The notes under the pieces: generated by a model | The model's input: only the letters and a program-made list of their open reading frames with translations | Told to the model about the DNA's origin: nothing | Databases searched by the model: none | Position numbers and translations under genes: made by a program | Shown: positions 26,653 to 35,506 of the stretch, piece after piece | How the letters are laid out: every line of letters starts with the position of its first letter | How positions within the stretch are numbered: position 1 is the stretch's first letter | Assembly: GCA_964645585.1 (NCBI GenBank) | Contig: CAZYAN010000015.1 | Span: 1-64,000 of the forward strand | Direction of reading: 5' to 3' | Source: DATGSL01 sp964645585 | GTDB taxonomy: Bacteria; Verrucomicrobiota; Verrucomicrobiia; Opitutales; T3Sed10-336 | Length of the DNA: 64,000 nt

Positions 26653-27765
26653 ATGACACGCCCTTGGCTCGGTCTCGGAATGATGTCCGGCACGTCGCTC
26701 GACGGCATCGATCTCGCTTATTGTTCCTTCCAAGAGAGCGATTCCGGACGCTGGTCCTTCGAAATCATCGAGACGGCGACGCTTCCGTATTCTGAGAGCT
26801 GGCGCGAACGCCTCGATACTCTCCAGAATCAGTCTGCCGAGGAATTTGCTCGGACGCACAGCGAATATGGCCACTTGCTTGGCGAAACAGCCGCGCGCTT
26901 CCTTCGCGACCGCCGCCTGACCGCGGACTTCGTCGCCTCGCACGGGCAAACGATTTTCCACCAGCCCGAGCAGCGTTTCACCTCGCAGATCGGCGACGGG
27001 GAAACAATGGCCGCCCATCTGCCGTGTCCGCTCATCACGAATTTCCGTGTCAAGGATGTCGCTCTCGGCGGACAGGGAGCCCCGCTGGTCCCGTTTGGAG
27101 AACGATTGCTGTTTCCCGAATGCTCGCTTTTTCTCAATCTCGGCGGCTTTGCCAACCTCACTGCCGGCCCCATTGCCTTCGACGTTTCCCCGTGCAACTA
27201 CGCGCTGAACTGGGCAGCCCGGCGCCATGATCCGGCACTCGACTGCGACCGTGACGGCACCCTCGCACGAGCTGGAAATCGCAACGAGGAGCTGTTCAAA
27301 AAACTGGAGGCTTTGCCATACTACCATCAATCGCCGCCGAAAAGTCTCGGGCGCGAATGGTTCGAGGAAAATTTCCTCCCGCCGCTCCATGCATGCACGG
27401 ATTCCAGTCCAAACCTCCTGCGAACGCTCTCGGATCACATCGCCTCGCAAGTCGGCAAAGCTCTCGATGCAGCCCGAGCGCGCGAGGGCGCGATCCTGGT
27501 CAGCGGCGGCGGGTTCCGCAACGCCTTCCTCGCCGAACAGCTCCAAACCGTCTTTCGCGAACGGGGCATCGCCTTGCATTCGAAGGTCGATGCCAACTTG
27601 ATCGATTACAAGGAGGCACTGATCTTCGCCCTCCTCGGCCTCCACACGCTCCTCGGACGGCCGAACATTCTTCCGTCCGTCACCGGTGCCAGCCACGCCT
27701 CCGCCTCTGGAAGCATCCACCTGCCAGGGCGTCCCGACGGCCGTCCCCTGCCGCGCCTGCTCTAA
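26653..27765 (+). CDS. anmK: Anhydro-N-acetylmuramic acid kinase
   Basis: Cleaves and phosphorylates 1,6-anhydro-MurNAc, returning peptidoglycan sugar to metabolism. The 370-residue protein has LGMMSGTSLDGIDLAY at the N-terminus, SHGQTIFHQP near residue 97, GGQGAPLVPFGE near residue 140 and LFLNLGGFANLT. The catalytic Asp lies in AFDVSPCN, a variant of the FDTGPGN found in Proteobacteria, like the form I know from Bacteroidetes. It is cytoplasmic. Being the last gene after two glycan hydrolases suggests salvage of glycan fragments. A NagZ-like enzyme is encoded at 53466-54509. The convergent FMN reductase gene ends 6 bases away. Confidence 0.92.
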   Translation: MTRPWLGLGMMSGTSLDGIDLAYCSFQESDSGRWSFEIIETATLPYSESWRERLDTLQNQSAEEFARTHSEYGHLLGETAARFLRDRRLTADFVASHGQTIFHQPEQRFTSQIGDGETMAAHLPCPLITNFRVKDVALGGQGAPLVPFGERLLFPECSLFLNLGGFANLTAGPIAFDVSPCNYALNWAARRHDPALDCDRDGTLARAGNRNEELFKKLEALPYYHQSPPKSLGREWFEENFLPPLHACTDSSPNLLRTLSDHIASQVGKALDAARAREGAILVSGGGFRNAFLAEQLQTVFRERGIALHSKVDANLIDYKEALIFALLGLHTLLGRPNILPSVTGASHASASGSIHLPGRPDGRPLPRLL

Positions 27766-27771
27766 ACGAAA

Positions 27772-28308
27772 TCAGTGCGCCGGCTCGACCGGCGCAAGGG
27801 CATCCGACACGCGGACGAAATCGCTGGCAAGCCCTTGGATTCGTCTCTCAATGTCCCCGTCGAGGACCAGGTTTTCCTCATACACCAGCCCCGTTGTCAT
27901 GACGAACGACGGAAGGACGAAACTCCTGTAGTCAAGCATCAGACTGTTCAAAAACCCCATCGGCGCCATGTAACTTCCCTTTCCGCCCGCCGCGCAAACC
28001 ATTCCGACGACCTTTCGCGTCCAGGCGCGTCCGGTCAGCTCGAGAACATTCTTCGTCGCCGCACTCACATCGTAATTATACACTGGTGACGCGATTACGA
28101 CTCCGCGCGCGGCCTTGATCCGCTCTGAAAGATCTTTGACCGACGGATGCGAGTAAGCCGAATGGCCATCACATAGGGGCAGCGGGTGGTCAACGAGATC
28201 GACAAAATCGGTTTCCTCTTCGGGAAGGTGATCGGCCAGCCGCCGGGCAAGCACTCGGCTCAGGCTTCTTGGGTGCAGGCTGCAACTCAGGATCAAATAC
28301 TTCATCAT
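27772..28308 (-). CDS. NADPH-dependent FMN reductase family protein
   Basis: A 178-residue flavodoxin-fold protein that would bind FMN and reduce it or other acceptors with NAD(P)H. The phosphate-binding loop is SCSLHPRSLSR at residues 8-18, and the flavin loop is IASPVYNYDVSAATKN near residue 73, followed by VVGMVCAAGGKGSY. Length fits the family. It lies convergent with anmK and 71 bases downstream of the small lipoprotein gene on the same strand. The physiological substrate is unknown. Confidence 0.85.
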   Translation of the reverse strand: MMKYLILSCSLHPRSLSRVLARRLADHLPEEETDFVDLVDHPLPLCDGHSAYSHPSVKDLSERIKAARGVVIASPVYNYDVSAATKNVLELTGRAWTRKVVGMVCAAGGKGSYMAPMGFLNSLMLDYRSFVLPSFVMTTGLVYEENLVLDGDIERRIQGLASDFVRVSDALAPVEPAH

Positions 28309-28379
28309 GTATCGCTCCAGATTCAGAGCGATCCCTCCCGGTGTCAGTCCTTTTCTCGTAAACCTGACAAAGGATCATT

Positions 28380-28541
28380 TCACGGCGGATTCACTGGCTC
28401 TTCCTGAGGTGCGGGTTCAATCGGTCCGGGCCGATCGCTCGGCGGACACCCAGCCGTCAGCCACACCGTGCAAAGAGCTGCCGCGAAGAAAATCCATCGC
28501 CGCCCTCGTCTCCCGCGAGTCTCCGATGCTGATTTCACCAT
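28380..28541 (-). CDS. Small proline-rich lipoprotein beside hflC
   Basis: A 53-residue frame (ATG GTG AAA start, TGA stop) encodes a basic head (RGRRGRRW), a hydrophobic helix (IFFAAALCTVWL), the lipobox LTAGC and a short Pro/Glu-rich tail ending EEPVNPP. This is a complete bacterial lipoprotein plan. It lies 126 bases downstream of hflC on the same strand and could be part of that operon. No family is recognised. The mature part is only about 21 residues, so it may act as a small anchor or regulator. Confidence 0.6.
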   Translation of the reverse strand: MVKSASETRGRRGRRWIFFAAALCTVWLTAGCPPSDRPGPIEPAPQEEPVNPP

Positions 28542-28667
28542 TCAATAACGTAAGCCGAAATAACCCATTCGAAAGTCACGACACGAAAACCGCGGGGAGC
28601 CAAGATTCCCAGCCGCCGCGCACTTGGAAAGCCCACCCCGCCCTTTCGCAGCTGAAACTCTTCGATT

Positions 28668-29741
28668 TTACTGATCGGATCGACCGCCCGCGCCTTCTTC
28701 CGCGCCAGCGTTTGTCAACAAATCAAACAAAACGGAGTCGGTCGACAGAACCAGCGATGAGCGGTCCGACAAGACTTTCTCGAGCGTTTCCAGATTCCTC
28801 AGAAAGCGATAAAATTCCGGATCACGATCGAACGCTTCCGCATAAATCGCGATGGCCTCGGCTTCCGCTTCGCCGTGGATCCGCTGCACTTCCTCCTCCG
28901 ACGCGCCTTCAATCCAGGCAAGTTCCTTCTCCATCTCCCCGAGCTGCTGCTCCGCGTTCTTGCGGCCGTGGCTGCGGAATCCCGTGGAGATTTTCTCCAG
29001 TTCCGCATTCATCTGTGCGTACACATTCGATTCAATATCCCGGGTGTAATTCAGCTGCTTGATCAAAATATCCTCGAGAAAAATACCCAGCCGCGCTTCC
29101 TCAATCCGTTTTCGGGCCTCCTCCAGAATGTTCTCCGTCACCACCGGCCGCCCGGCGAGGTAGTTTCCCCTGGCGTCCGCCGGCAGCTCGCGCGTCTCCC
29201 GTCCAAGCGTTGCGATCTCGCGTAAGTCGATGTCCTCGGCCGCGTCGGCTTCCATCCGCAACGGTATCTCGGCTTCACCCAAAATGTGGTTGGTGCTTCT
29301 CACCAGTTCGAACAGATCGTAGCGGCCGATCTCATCCCGCAGCGCGCCTTCAATCAATTGATAGAGGCGCTGGTTGGCCTCATCGACCGTTCGCGCGCGC
29401 GGCAGAAAAACCGCGGCATTCTCGATCCGCCACCGGGCGGTGACGTTCACATGAATCGTTCGGCGGTCCGCCGTGTAAAGGGTGAACGGCGTTCCGTCCC
29501 AGCGCAAAAGCCGCCGATCAAATCGGTGCGTTTCCTCGATAAACGGTCTTTTCCAATGAAGGCCGGCCTCCTGAATCGGCGCTCCCTGGATCCGTCCAAA
29601 CCGCGTCACCACCACTTGCTCCCACTCGCGAACGATAAACACTGAATTTGCCGCGACGAACAGCAAGGTGCCAGTGACCAGTACGATCGTCAGCAGCAAG
29701 CGCGACGCCGTCCCCGCGTTCTCGGCCGCAATCCTAGTCAT
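28668..29741 (-). CDS. hflC: HflC, SPFH/band-7 modulator of FtsH
   Basis: A 357-residue inner-membrane protein that with HflK forms a cage around the FtsH protease. One N-terminal membrane span (about residues 13-35, LLLTIVLVTGTLLFVAANSV) is followed by the band-7 domain starting VREWEQVVVTRFGRIQG, with RRTIHVNVTARWRI and the ALRDEIGRYDLFELV segment, then a long charged coiled coil with REKNAEQ-like repeats and the conserved AEAEAIAIYAEAF. The start overlaps the hflK stop by four bases. A small lipoprotein gene lies downstream. Confidence 0.93.
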   Translation of the reverse strand: MTRIAAENAGTASRLLLTIVLVTGTLLFVAANSVFIVREWEQVVVTRFGRIQGAPIQEAGLHWKRPFIEETHRFDRRLLRWDGTPFTLYTADRRTIHVNVTARWRIENAAVFLPRARTVDEANQRLYQLIEGALRDEIGRYDLFELVRSTNHILGEAEIPLRMEADAAEDIDLREIATLGRETRELPADARGNYLAGRPVVTENILEEARKRIEEARLGIFLEDILIKQLNYTRDIESNVYAQMNAELEKISTGFRSHGRKNAEQQLGEMEKELAWIEGASEEEVQRIHGEAEAEAIAIYAEAFDRDPEFYRFLRNLETLEKVLSDRSSLVLSTDSVLFDLLTNAGAEEGAGGRSDQ

Positions 29742-30685
29742 GGTTTCTCCTCCCCGGAAGCGACGTCCAGATGCGGCAAAAATGATCCGATCCCGCCGTC
29801 CAGAACCGTTATTTCCTTCGCGTTCGGCAAAACCCGTTCCAGCGTCTCAAAGTAAAGGCGCGTTCGCGTCACTTCGGGCGCCTCCCGGTAAGCGTCGACA
29901 ATCGCGCGAAACCGGTCCGCGTCTCCGCGGGCAACCGTGACCCGCCGCCGCGCGTATCCTTCCGCCTCGAGCACTTTGCGCTGGGCCTGCCCGCGCGCTC
30001 GCGGCACTTGTTCCTGATACTGCTGAGCGGCCTCCTCGTAAAAACGAACGGCGTCGTGCTCCGCCCGATTCAAATCGTCGAACGCCGGCACGACTTCCTC
30101 CGGAGGCGAAACGAGCTGCAAGTTGACGACATCGACCCGCAAACCCATGCCAAACTGGTCGCAATACTCCTGAATTCTCTCCCGAACCCGATGCTGAATT
30201 TCGCTCCGTCCCACGGTCAGCACCGGAATGCTCGCCCGATCTCCCATGACTTCGCGCATCACCGCCTGCGAGATGTCACGCAGCGTATCCACCGGATCCT
30301 GCACATGGAACAGATAATCGAGCGGATCGCTCCGCGTGAACTGCACCGACCACTCCGCCCGCACAATATTCAGATCGCCGGTCAGCATCAGATTCTCATC
30401 GCTGAAATCGCCTTCCGCCTCCGTCCGATAACCGAATTCCTCCGTCGACGACACGCCCGTCGGCACTTTGTACACCCGGTCGATCCAAAACGGCATCTTC
30501 ATGTGCAATCCCGGTTCGGCGATCTTACTGTAACGTCCGAGCCGCAGCACAACCCCGGTTTCCTGATTGTCGATCGTGTAAAAGGTCGACGCGATCGCAA
30601 ACAAGAGGAACAGCGCGACCAGCAGCCACGCAAGCGCCGCTCCCGGAAACTCGATTTCCCGTTCGCTGGGAAGTTCGATCTTCAT
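29738..30685 (-). CDS. hflK: HflK, SPFH/band-7 modulator of FtsH
   Basis: Partner of HflC in the FtsH-associated membrane complex. I place the start at 30685 (MKIELPSERE), which has a GGGG-containing ribosome-binding site a few bases before it; the longer frame from 30760 adds 25 charged residues with no support. The protein has one span (WLLVALFLLFAIAS), then TIDNQETGVVLRLGRYSKIAEPGLHMKMPF, the HVQDPVDTLRDISQAVMREVMG core and a coiled coil with QRKVLEAEGYARRRVTVARGDADRF. hflK precedes hflC with a four-base overlap. The divergent pyc start is 184 bases away across a long inverted repeat. Confidence 0.93.
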   Translation of the reverse strand: MKIELPSEREIEFPGAALAWLLVALFLLFAIASTFYTIDNQETGVVLRLGRYSKIAEPGLHMKMPFWIDRVYKVPTGVSSTEEFGYRTEAEGDFSDENLMLTGDLNIVRAEWSVQFTRSDPLDYLFHVQDPVDTLRDISQAVMREVMGDRASIPVLTVGRSEIQHRVRERIQEYCDQFGMGLRVDVVNLQLVSPPEEVVPAFDDLNRAEHDAVRFYEEAAQQYQEQVPRARGQAQRKVLEAEGYARRRVTVARGDADRFRAIVDAYREAPEVTRTRLYFETLERVLPNAKEITVLDGGIGSFLPHLDVASGEEKP

Positions 30686-30770
30686 CCCAATCCCCTTCTC
30701 CTCATCTCCTTTTCTCCCGCGACCATCATGCCGTTCCGGAAACCAAAGTTCAAATCTCAAATCTCCCGAA

Positions 30771-30816
30771 AATCCGTCCGCCGCGTCAGTGATCGACGAT
30801 TCGACGCGGACGGATT
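30771..30816. repeat. Long imperfect inverted repeat between hflK and pyc
   Basis: AATCCGTCC...GCGTC (30771-30787) pairs with GACGCGGACGGATT (30803-30816): 14 base pairs interrupted by a 3-base bulge, around a 15-base loop. It sits in the 184-base divergent promoter region. It could be a regulator-binding site for one or both genes or a hairpin in the hflK leader. No T-run favours termination. Confidence 0.55.
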
Positions 30817-30869
30817 CAACAATTTCGCATTGAGTTCACTCCGTGCTCCTTCACTCTACATTTCTTTGC

Positions 30870-33800
30870 ATGAAGAAAATTCTCGTCGCCAACCGCAGCG
30901 AAATTGCTATTCGCGTCTTTCGTTCCGCTAACGAACTCGGTCTGAGAACCGTCGCCATCTACGCCCACGAGGACCGGCTCGGCGTTCACCGCTTCAAAGC
31001 CGACGAGGCCTACCTCGTCGGTCAAGGCAAAGGTCCGGTCGGCGCCTACCTCGACATCGATGGCATCCTCGCGCTCGCGCGGGAAAAGGGAGTCGACTTA
31101 ATCCATCCAGGATACGGCTTCCTCGCCGAAAACGCCGACTTCGCCCGCGCTTGCGCCGAAGCGGGAATCACCTTCGTCGGACCGCGCGCCGAACTCCTCA
31201 GCCAGATGGGCGACAAAACCGCCGCCCGCCAAGTCGCGGTTCGCGCGGGAATTCCCGTTCTCCCGGGCAACCAGGACGCGATCACCGATTTCGCAACCGC
31301 CCTCAAAACCGGCAAGAAAATCGGCTTTCCGTTGATTATCAAAGCCGCCTTCGGCGGCGGCGGCCGCGGCATGCGTGTCGTTACCAGCGAAAAAGATCTC
31401 GAGCCGCTGCTCGAAGAGGCACGGAATGAAGCCCAGGTGGCGTTCGGAAATCCGGCCGTTTTCCTCGAACGCTACATCCCGCGCGCGAAACATATCGAGG
31501 TTCAGATCATCGGAGACGGGCACGGCAATATCCTTCACCTCCACGAACGCGACTGTTCCGTCCAGCGCCGGCACCAGAAGGTTGTCGAGGTCGCCCCGTC
31601 GATCAATCTCCCCGATTCCGTGCGGTCCGACCTCTGCGCGGCCGCCGTCAAGATCGGCGGCGAGATTGGCTACGACAACGCCGGCACCGTGGAATTCCTC
31701 CTCGATACGGACACCAACGAGTGGTTCTTCATCGAGATGAACCCGCGTATCCAGGTCGAGCATACAGTCACGGAAGTGGTCACCGGCCTCGATATCGTCA
31801 GCGCCCAGATCCAGATTGCCCTCGGCGAATCGCTTCACGGCGACAAAATCCGCTTTCCCCGGCAAAACGACATTCCGCGCAACGGCTACGCGATCCAGTG
31901 CCGCATCACGACCGAGGATCCCGAGAATAAGTTTACTCCCGATTACGGAAAGATCCTCAATTACCGTTCCGCCGCCGGCTTTGGCATTCGGCTCGACGGC
32001 GCGATGGGCGACACAGGGAGCGTCATTACGCCATTCTACGATTCTCTTTTGGTCAAGGTCACCGCGTCCGGGCCCGACTTTGCGACCGCCATTCATCGGA
32101 TGGACCGCGCATTGCGCGAGTTTCGTATCCGCGGCGTAAAGACGAACATTCCGTTCCTGGAAAATGTCATCAACAACGAGACTTTCGTTTCGGGCAACGC
32201 AACAACGACGCTGATCGACACCACCCCGGAGCTGTTCACGTTCAAACCCCGCCGCGACCGCGCCACAAAATTGCTCGCCTACCTCGCCGACGTCATCGTC
32301 AATGGCAATCCCCACGTCACACGGCCCCGGCCCGAAAGCCTTCCCGCCTCCCTTCCGGTTCCAGAAACCAACCACCGGCTCACCGCCCCCGAGGGCACGC
32401 GCGACCGCCTGCGCAAGGAAGGCCCCGAAAAGTTCGCCCAATGGATCGCCTCGCAGAAGCGTCTGCTGATTACTGACACCACTCTTCGCGACGCCCACCA
32501 GTCCCTGTTCGCCGCCCGCCTTCGCACCTATGATATGCTCGCGGTTGCTGACGCGATCGCGCGCAACACTCCTGAGCTCTTCAGTCTCGAAATGTGGGGA
32601 GGCGCGACCTTCGACACTTCGATGCGCTTCCTGCGGGAGGATCCCTACGAACGCCTGCGTCTGCTGCGGGAACGGATTCCGAACATCTGCTTCCAAATGC
32701 TTCTCCGCGGGTCGAACGGCGTCGGCTATTCCAATTATCCCGACAACGTGATCCGCGGCTTTGTCGCGCATGCCGACGAAGCCGGTATCGATATTTTCCG
32801 CGTGTTCGATTCCCTGAATTACCTGCCGAACATGAAGGTCGCGATGGAGTCGATCCGGAAGACCGGGGCGGTTTGCGAAGCGGCAATCTGCTATACCGGC
32901 GACATTCTCGACCCCAAGCGCGATAAGTATCCACTGGAGTATTACGTCAGCCTCGCCAAGGAGCTCGAAAAGATGGGCGCCCACATCCTCGCGATCAAGG
33001 ATATGGCGGGCCTTTGCAAGCCGCTTGCAGCGACGAAGCTGATTAAAACCCTCAAACAGGAGATCGGGATCCCGATCCATTTCCACACTCACGACAGCAG
33101 CGGGATCGCCAGCGCTTCGATTATGGCCGCAAGCCAGGCCGGAGTCGACATCGTCGACCTGGCTATCGCGTCGATGTCGGGCTCAACCAGTCAACCGAAC
33201 CTGAATTCCATCGTCGCCGCGCTGGCCGGCTCCCCGCGCGATACGGGATTGGATCAGGAGGCGCTTCAAGACTTTACCCGCTACTGGGAGGCGGTCCGGG
33301 AGATTTACGCCCCGTTCGACACGAGCCCGAAGTTTGGCAGCGCGGAGGTTTATTTCCACGAAATGCCCGGCGGCCAATACACGAACCTGAAGGAACAGGC
33401 CGCCGCCATGGGCCTCAGCCATCGGTGGCCGGAAATCGTGCGCTGCTATGCCGAAGTCAATCAGCTTTTCGGCGATATCGTCAAGGTGACACCGAGCAGC
33501 AAGGTGGTCGGCGACATGGCGATGTTTCTCATCACCAAAGGCATCAGCCCGAAAGATGTCATCAACCTCGAACCAGGCACACCCTTCCCGGCCTCCGTCA
33601 TCGACATGCTCAGCGGCGGCCTTGGGAAGCCGCCAGGCGGATGGCCGAAAAAACTCCAAAAGGTCGTTCTCGGTGATCGGAAGCCGAAAAAAGGACGTCC
33701 CGGCGCTGGCGCTCCGCCGCTCGATCTTGAGAAGGAGCGCGCCGAACTCCGCTCGAAAATCAATCGCGAAGTCACCGACAACGATCTCTTCTGCCACTTG

Positions 33801-34304
33801 ATGTATCCCTCGGTCTTTGCCGAGTTCGTGAAGTTCCGGAAGCAATATTCCGACGTCAGCGTCCTTCCGTCTCGCGCCTTCTTCTACGGGCTTCGCATCG
33901 GGGAGGAGATCGCCGTCAACATCGAAGAGGGTAAAACGCTCTTCATCAGCCTGAGTCACATCGGGGAAATCGACAAAGACGGACAGCGGACGATTCTGTT
34001 CGAATTGAACGGCCGGCCGCGCGAATCGGTGGTCACCGACAAATCGGTTCAAGCCGTGTCAAAACCGCGCGAAAAGGCCGATCCAGCCGATCCGAAACAG
34101 GTTGGTGCGCCGATTCCTGGAATGGTGACGACGCTTTCAGTCGGCGTCGGCGCCAAGGTCAAGAAGGGCGAGAAACTGATGACGCTCGAAGCGATGAAGA
34201 TGCAGACGACGCTTTACGCTCCGGTCGATGGTGTCATCGAGGAAATCCTTGTTCAGCTCGGCGACCGTGTGGACAGCAAGGATCTTGTTGCCCGCCTGCG
34301 CTGA
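30870..34304 (+). CDS. pyc: Pyruvate carboxylase
   Basis: Carboxylates pyruvate to oxaloacetate, refilling the TCA cycle. The single 1144-residue chain carries all domains. The biotin carboxylase comes first: ILVANRSEIAIRVFRSA, HPGYGFLAENADFA, FGGGGRGMRVV, and IEMNPRIQVEHTVTE. The carboxyltransferase starts near residue 530: ITDTTLRDAHQSLFAARLR, LEMWGGATFDTSMRFL, IKDMAGLCKP and HFHTHDSSG with metal-binding His. The C-terminal biotin carrier has EAMKMQT with Lys about 1110. The ATG at 30870 fits the family start. BirA, encoded 10 kb upstream, should biotinylate it. It is transcribed divergently from hflKC. Confidence 0.96.
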   Translation: MKKILVANRSEIAIRVFRSANELGLRTVAIYAHEDRLGVHRFKADEAYLVGQGKGPVGAYLDIDGILALAREKGVDLIHPGYGFLAENADFARACAEAGITFVGPRAELLSQMGDKTAARQVAVRAGIPVLPGNQDAITDFATALKTGKKIGFPLIIKAAFGGGGRGMRVVTSEKDLEPLLEEARNEAQVAFGNPAVFLERYIPRAKHIEVQIIGDGHGNILHLHERDCSVQRRHQKVVEVAPSINLPDSVRSDLCAAAVKIGGEIGYDNAGTVEFLLDTDTNEWFFIEMNPRIQVEHTVTEVVTGLDIVSAQIQIALGESLHGDKIRFPRQNDIPRNGYAIQCRITTEDPENKFTPDYGKILNYRSAAGFGIRLDGAMGDTGSVITPFYDSLLVKVTASGPDFATAIHRMDRALREFRIRGVKTNIPFLENVINNETFVSGNATTTLIDTTPELFTFKPRRDRATKLLAYLADVIVNGNPHVTRPRPESLPASLPVPETNHRLTAPEGTRDRLRKEGPEKFAQWIASQKRLLITDTTLRDAHQSLFAARLRTYDMLAVADAIARNTPELFSLEMWGGATFDTSMRFLREDPYERLRLLRERIPNICFQMLLRGSNGVGYSNYPDNVIRGFVAHADEAGIDIFRVFDSLNYLPNMKVAMESIRKTGAVCEAAICYTGDILDPKRDKYPLEYYVSLAKELEKMGAHILAIKDMAGLCKPLAATKLIKTLKQEIGIPIHFHTHDSSGIASASIMAASQAGVDIVDLAIASMSGSTSQPNLNSIVAALAGSPRDTGLDQEALQDFTRYWEAVREIYAPFDTSPKFGSAEVYFHEMPGGQYTNLKEQAAAMGLSHRWPEIVRCYAEVNQLFGDIVKVTPSSKVVGDMAMFLITKGISPKDVINLEPGTPFPASVIDMLSGGLGKPPGGWPKKLQKVVLGDRKPKKGRPGAGAPPLDLEKERAELRSKINREVTDNDLFCHLMYPSVFAEFVKFRKQYSDVSVLPSRAFFYGLRIGEEIAVNIEEGKTLFISLSHIGEIDKDGQRTILFELNGRPRESVVTDKSVQAVSKPREKADPADPKQVGAPIPGMVTTLSVGVGAKVKKGEKLMTLEAMKMQTTLYAPVDGVIEEILVQLGDRVDSKDLVARLR

Positions 34305-34693
34305 CGTCGCGACCTGTACCGCTGCACGCCGTGCAGAAACGACGGCTTGCGCTCGAGCCGGTTGGCTTTTTGCACGGTAGGAACTTCTCACGCCGTCGTC
34401 GAGCTGGGCTGGCCGCGCTGCAAGCACCGTCCCGTCTCCGAATGCCAGTAAACCAAGCCTGAATCCGAAGCGTGGAAGCCGGCATCTTGCCGCTTTGTCA
34501 TGCGAATCAGCGACTGGGAAGCCGCTGCCACATTTTGTTATGGGAGCGTCATTCGTCTCCGTCCGCCTGCTGGCATGTTTTAAGCTGTTTCCGCTCGAAG
34601 GAAAAAGCACAAACACAAGCGGAATCCGGTCGATGGCCGTCTGAAACAGCAGCGGCCGAATTGTTCGGACGGAAACCAAACAGGAGACGACAT
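34305..34693. other. 389-base gap after pyc
   Basis: The first part holds two small hairpins behind pyc (34322-34336 and 34356-34371). The remainder has no convincing frame and should contain the promoter of the membrane-protein gene at 34694, whose ribosome-binding site AGGAGA lies at 34682-34687. A GGAAC at 34380-34384 resembles part of an ECF sigma box but no partner element is clear. Confidence 0.5.
34355..34371 (+). terminator. Weak terminator after pyc
   Basis: GAGCC and GGCTT form a short GC-rich stem around GGTT, followed directly by a T-run (34367-34371). A second stem without T-run (CTGCAC, GCC, GTGCAG) lies just before it at 34322-34336. The stem is short, so efficiency is uncertain. 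Confidence 0.4.
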
Positions 34694-35416
34694 ATGGAAG
34701 AAGGAAGAGAGCATACTGCTGCCGACGCCGGCAGGACCGTTCACCGGCCAGGCGTCTTGGCGGAACGGCGGCGCATCTCGTGGGGCGCTATCCTCGCGGG
34801 GGCTGTTGCCGCCCTGTCTGTCCAATTGCTGCTCACCCTGCTCGGTCTGTCGATCGGGCTGTGGGCAGTGGATCCGGCACAGGGCCAGGAAGGATTTCAG
34901 GGACTCGGGATCGGCGCCGCCATTTGGGCGCTCATTACGTTTATCATCGCCCTTTATGTCGGCGGCTGGATCGCTGGACGCATGTCCGGCCTCGGCAGCA
35001 GGTTTGATGGACTGCTCGAAGGGTTCCTCGTGTGGGGACTCGTCACAGTGGTCACATTTATGCTGCTGACAACGGCAATCGGCGGCATCGTCGGAGGCGC
35101 GGCCGGGCTTGCGGGAGACGCTCTCCAAACCGCGGGAAGCCAAGTGGAAGATCCTCAACAAATGCTGCAAGAGTTTGGAAGTCCGTTACGGGAGCAGATG
35201 GAACAAATGCAGCAGGATCCGCAGCAGCGCGAGCAGATGGAGCAATCAGCAAAGGAGACTGGCGAGCAGGTTGCGACCGCTGGCGCCGCGACATCGTTCT
35301 GGGCGTTCCTCGCTTTGCTGCTTGGCGCCGTTGCCGCCGCCTTTGCGGGCCGGCAAGGAAGCTCGTCCGGCATGCGCGAGGCCCTTCACGAATACGAGGC
35401 ACCGCGGGCACCCTGA
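34694..35416 (+). CDS. Multi-span membrane protein of unknown function
   Basis: A 240-residue inner-membrane protein. The start at 34694 is set by AGGAGA seven bases upstream. A charged N-terminus (about 30 residues) leads to four hydrophobic segments: about residues 33-55 (WGAILAGAVAALSVQLLLTLLG), 75-97, 112-140 (glycine-zipper-like GGIVGGAAGLAG) and 200-218. Between the third and fourth lies a very Gln/Glu/Met-rich stretch (EQMEQMQQDPQQREQME), probably a coiled or disordered loop. The RRISWGAILAGA opening resembles membrane proteins labelled PhnA-like in Rhizobiales, an annotation without functional meaning. A strong terminator follows, so it is likely a single-gene unit. Confidence 0.75.
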   Translation: MEEGREHTAADAGRTVHRPGVLAERRRISWGAILAGAVAALSVQLLLTLLGLSIGLWAVDPAQGQEGFQGLGIGAAIWALITFIIALYVGGWIAGRMSGLGSRFDGLLEGFLVWGLVTVVTFMLLTTAIGGIVGGAAGLAGDALQTAGSQVEDPQQMLQEFGSPLREQMEQMQQDPQQREQMEQSAKETGEQVATAGAATSFWAFLALLLGAVAAAFAGRQGSSSGMREALHEYEAPRAP

Positions 35417-35447
35417 TCATTCAAAGATTTAACTGCATGTTGCTGCC

Positions 35448-35489
35448 AAGCAGCCGTCGGACGTTCGTACGGCGGCTGCTTCTGTTTTT
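35448..35489 (+). terminator. Rho-independent terminator
   Basis: AAGCAGCC (35448-35455) pairs with GGCTGCTT (35474-35481), with further inner pairing, and is followed by CTGTTTTT. It ends the membrane-protein gene and isolates putA, whose start is 18 bases further on. Confidence 0.75.
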
Positions 35490-35506
35490 GTGAGCGGACG
35501 GACGGG

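Noticed and set aside
31098..33092. 664-residue frame antisense to pyruvate carboxylase
   Set aside because: It mirrors codon-position GC bias of pyc, has no recognisable domain, and pyc on the other strand is certain.
34380..34410. GGAAC string resembling an ECF or general-stress sigma-factor -35 box
   Set aside because: No convincing -10 element at the right spacing, and the motif is known from other phyla.
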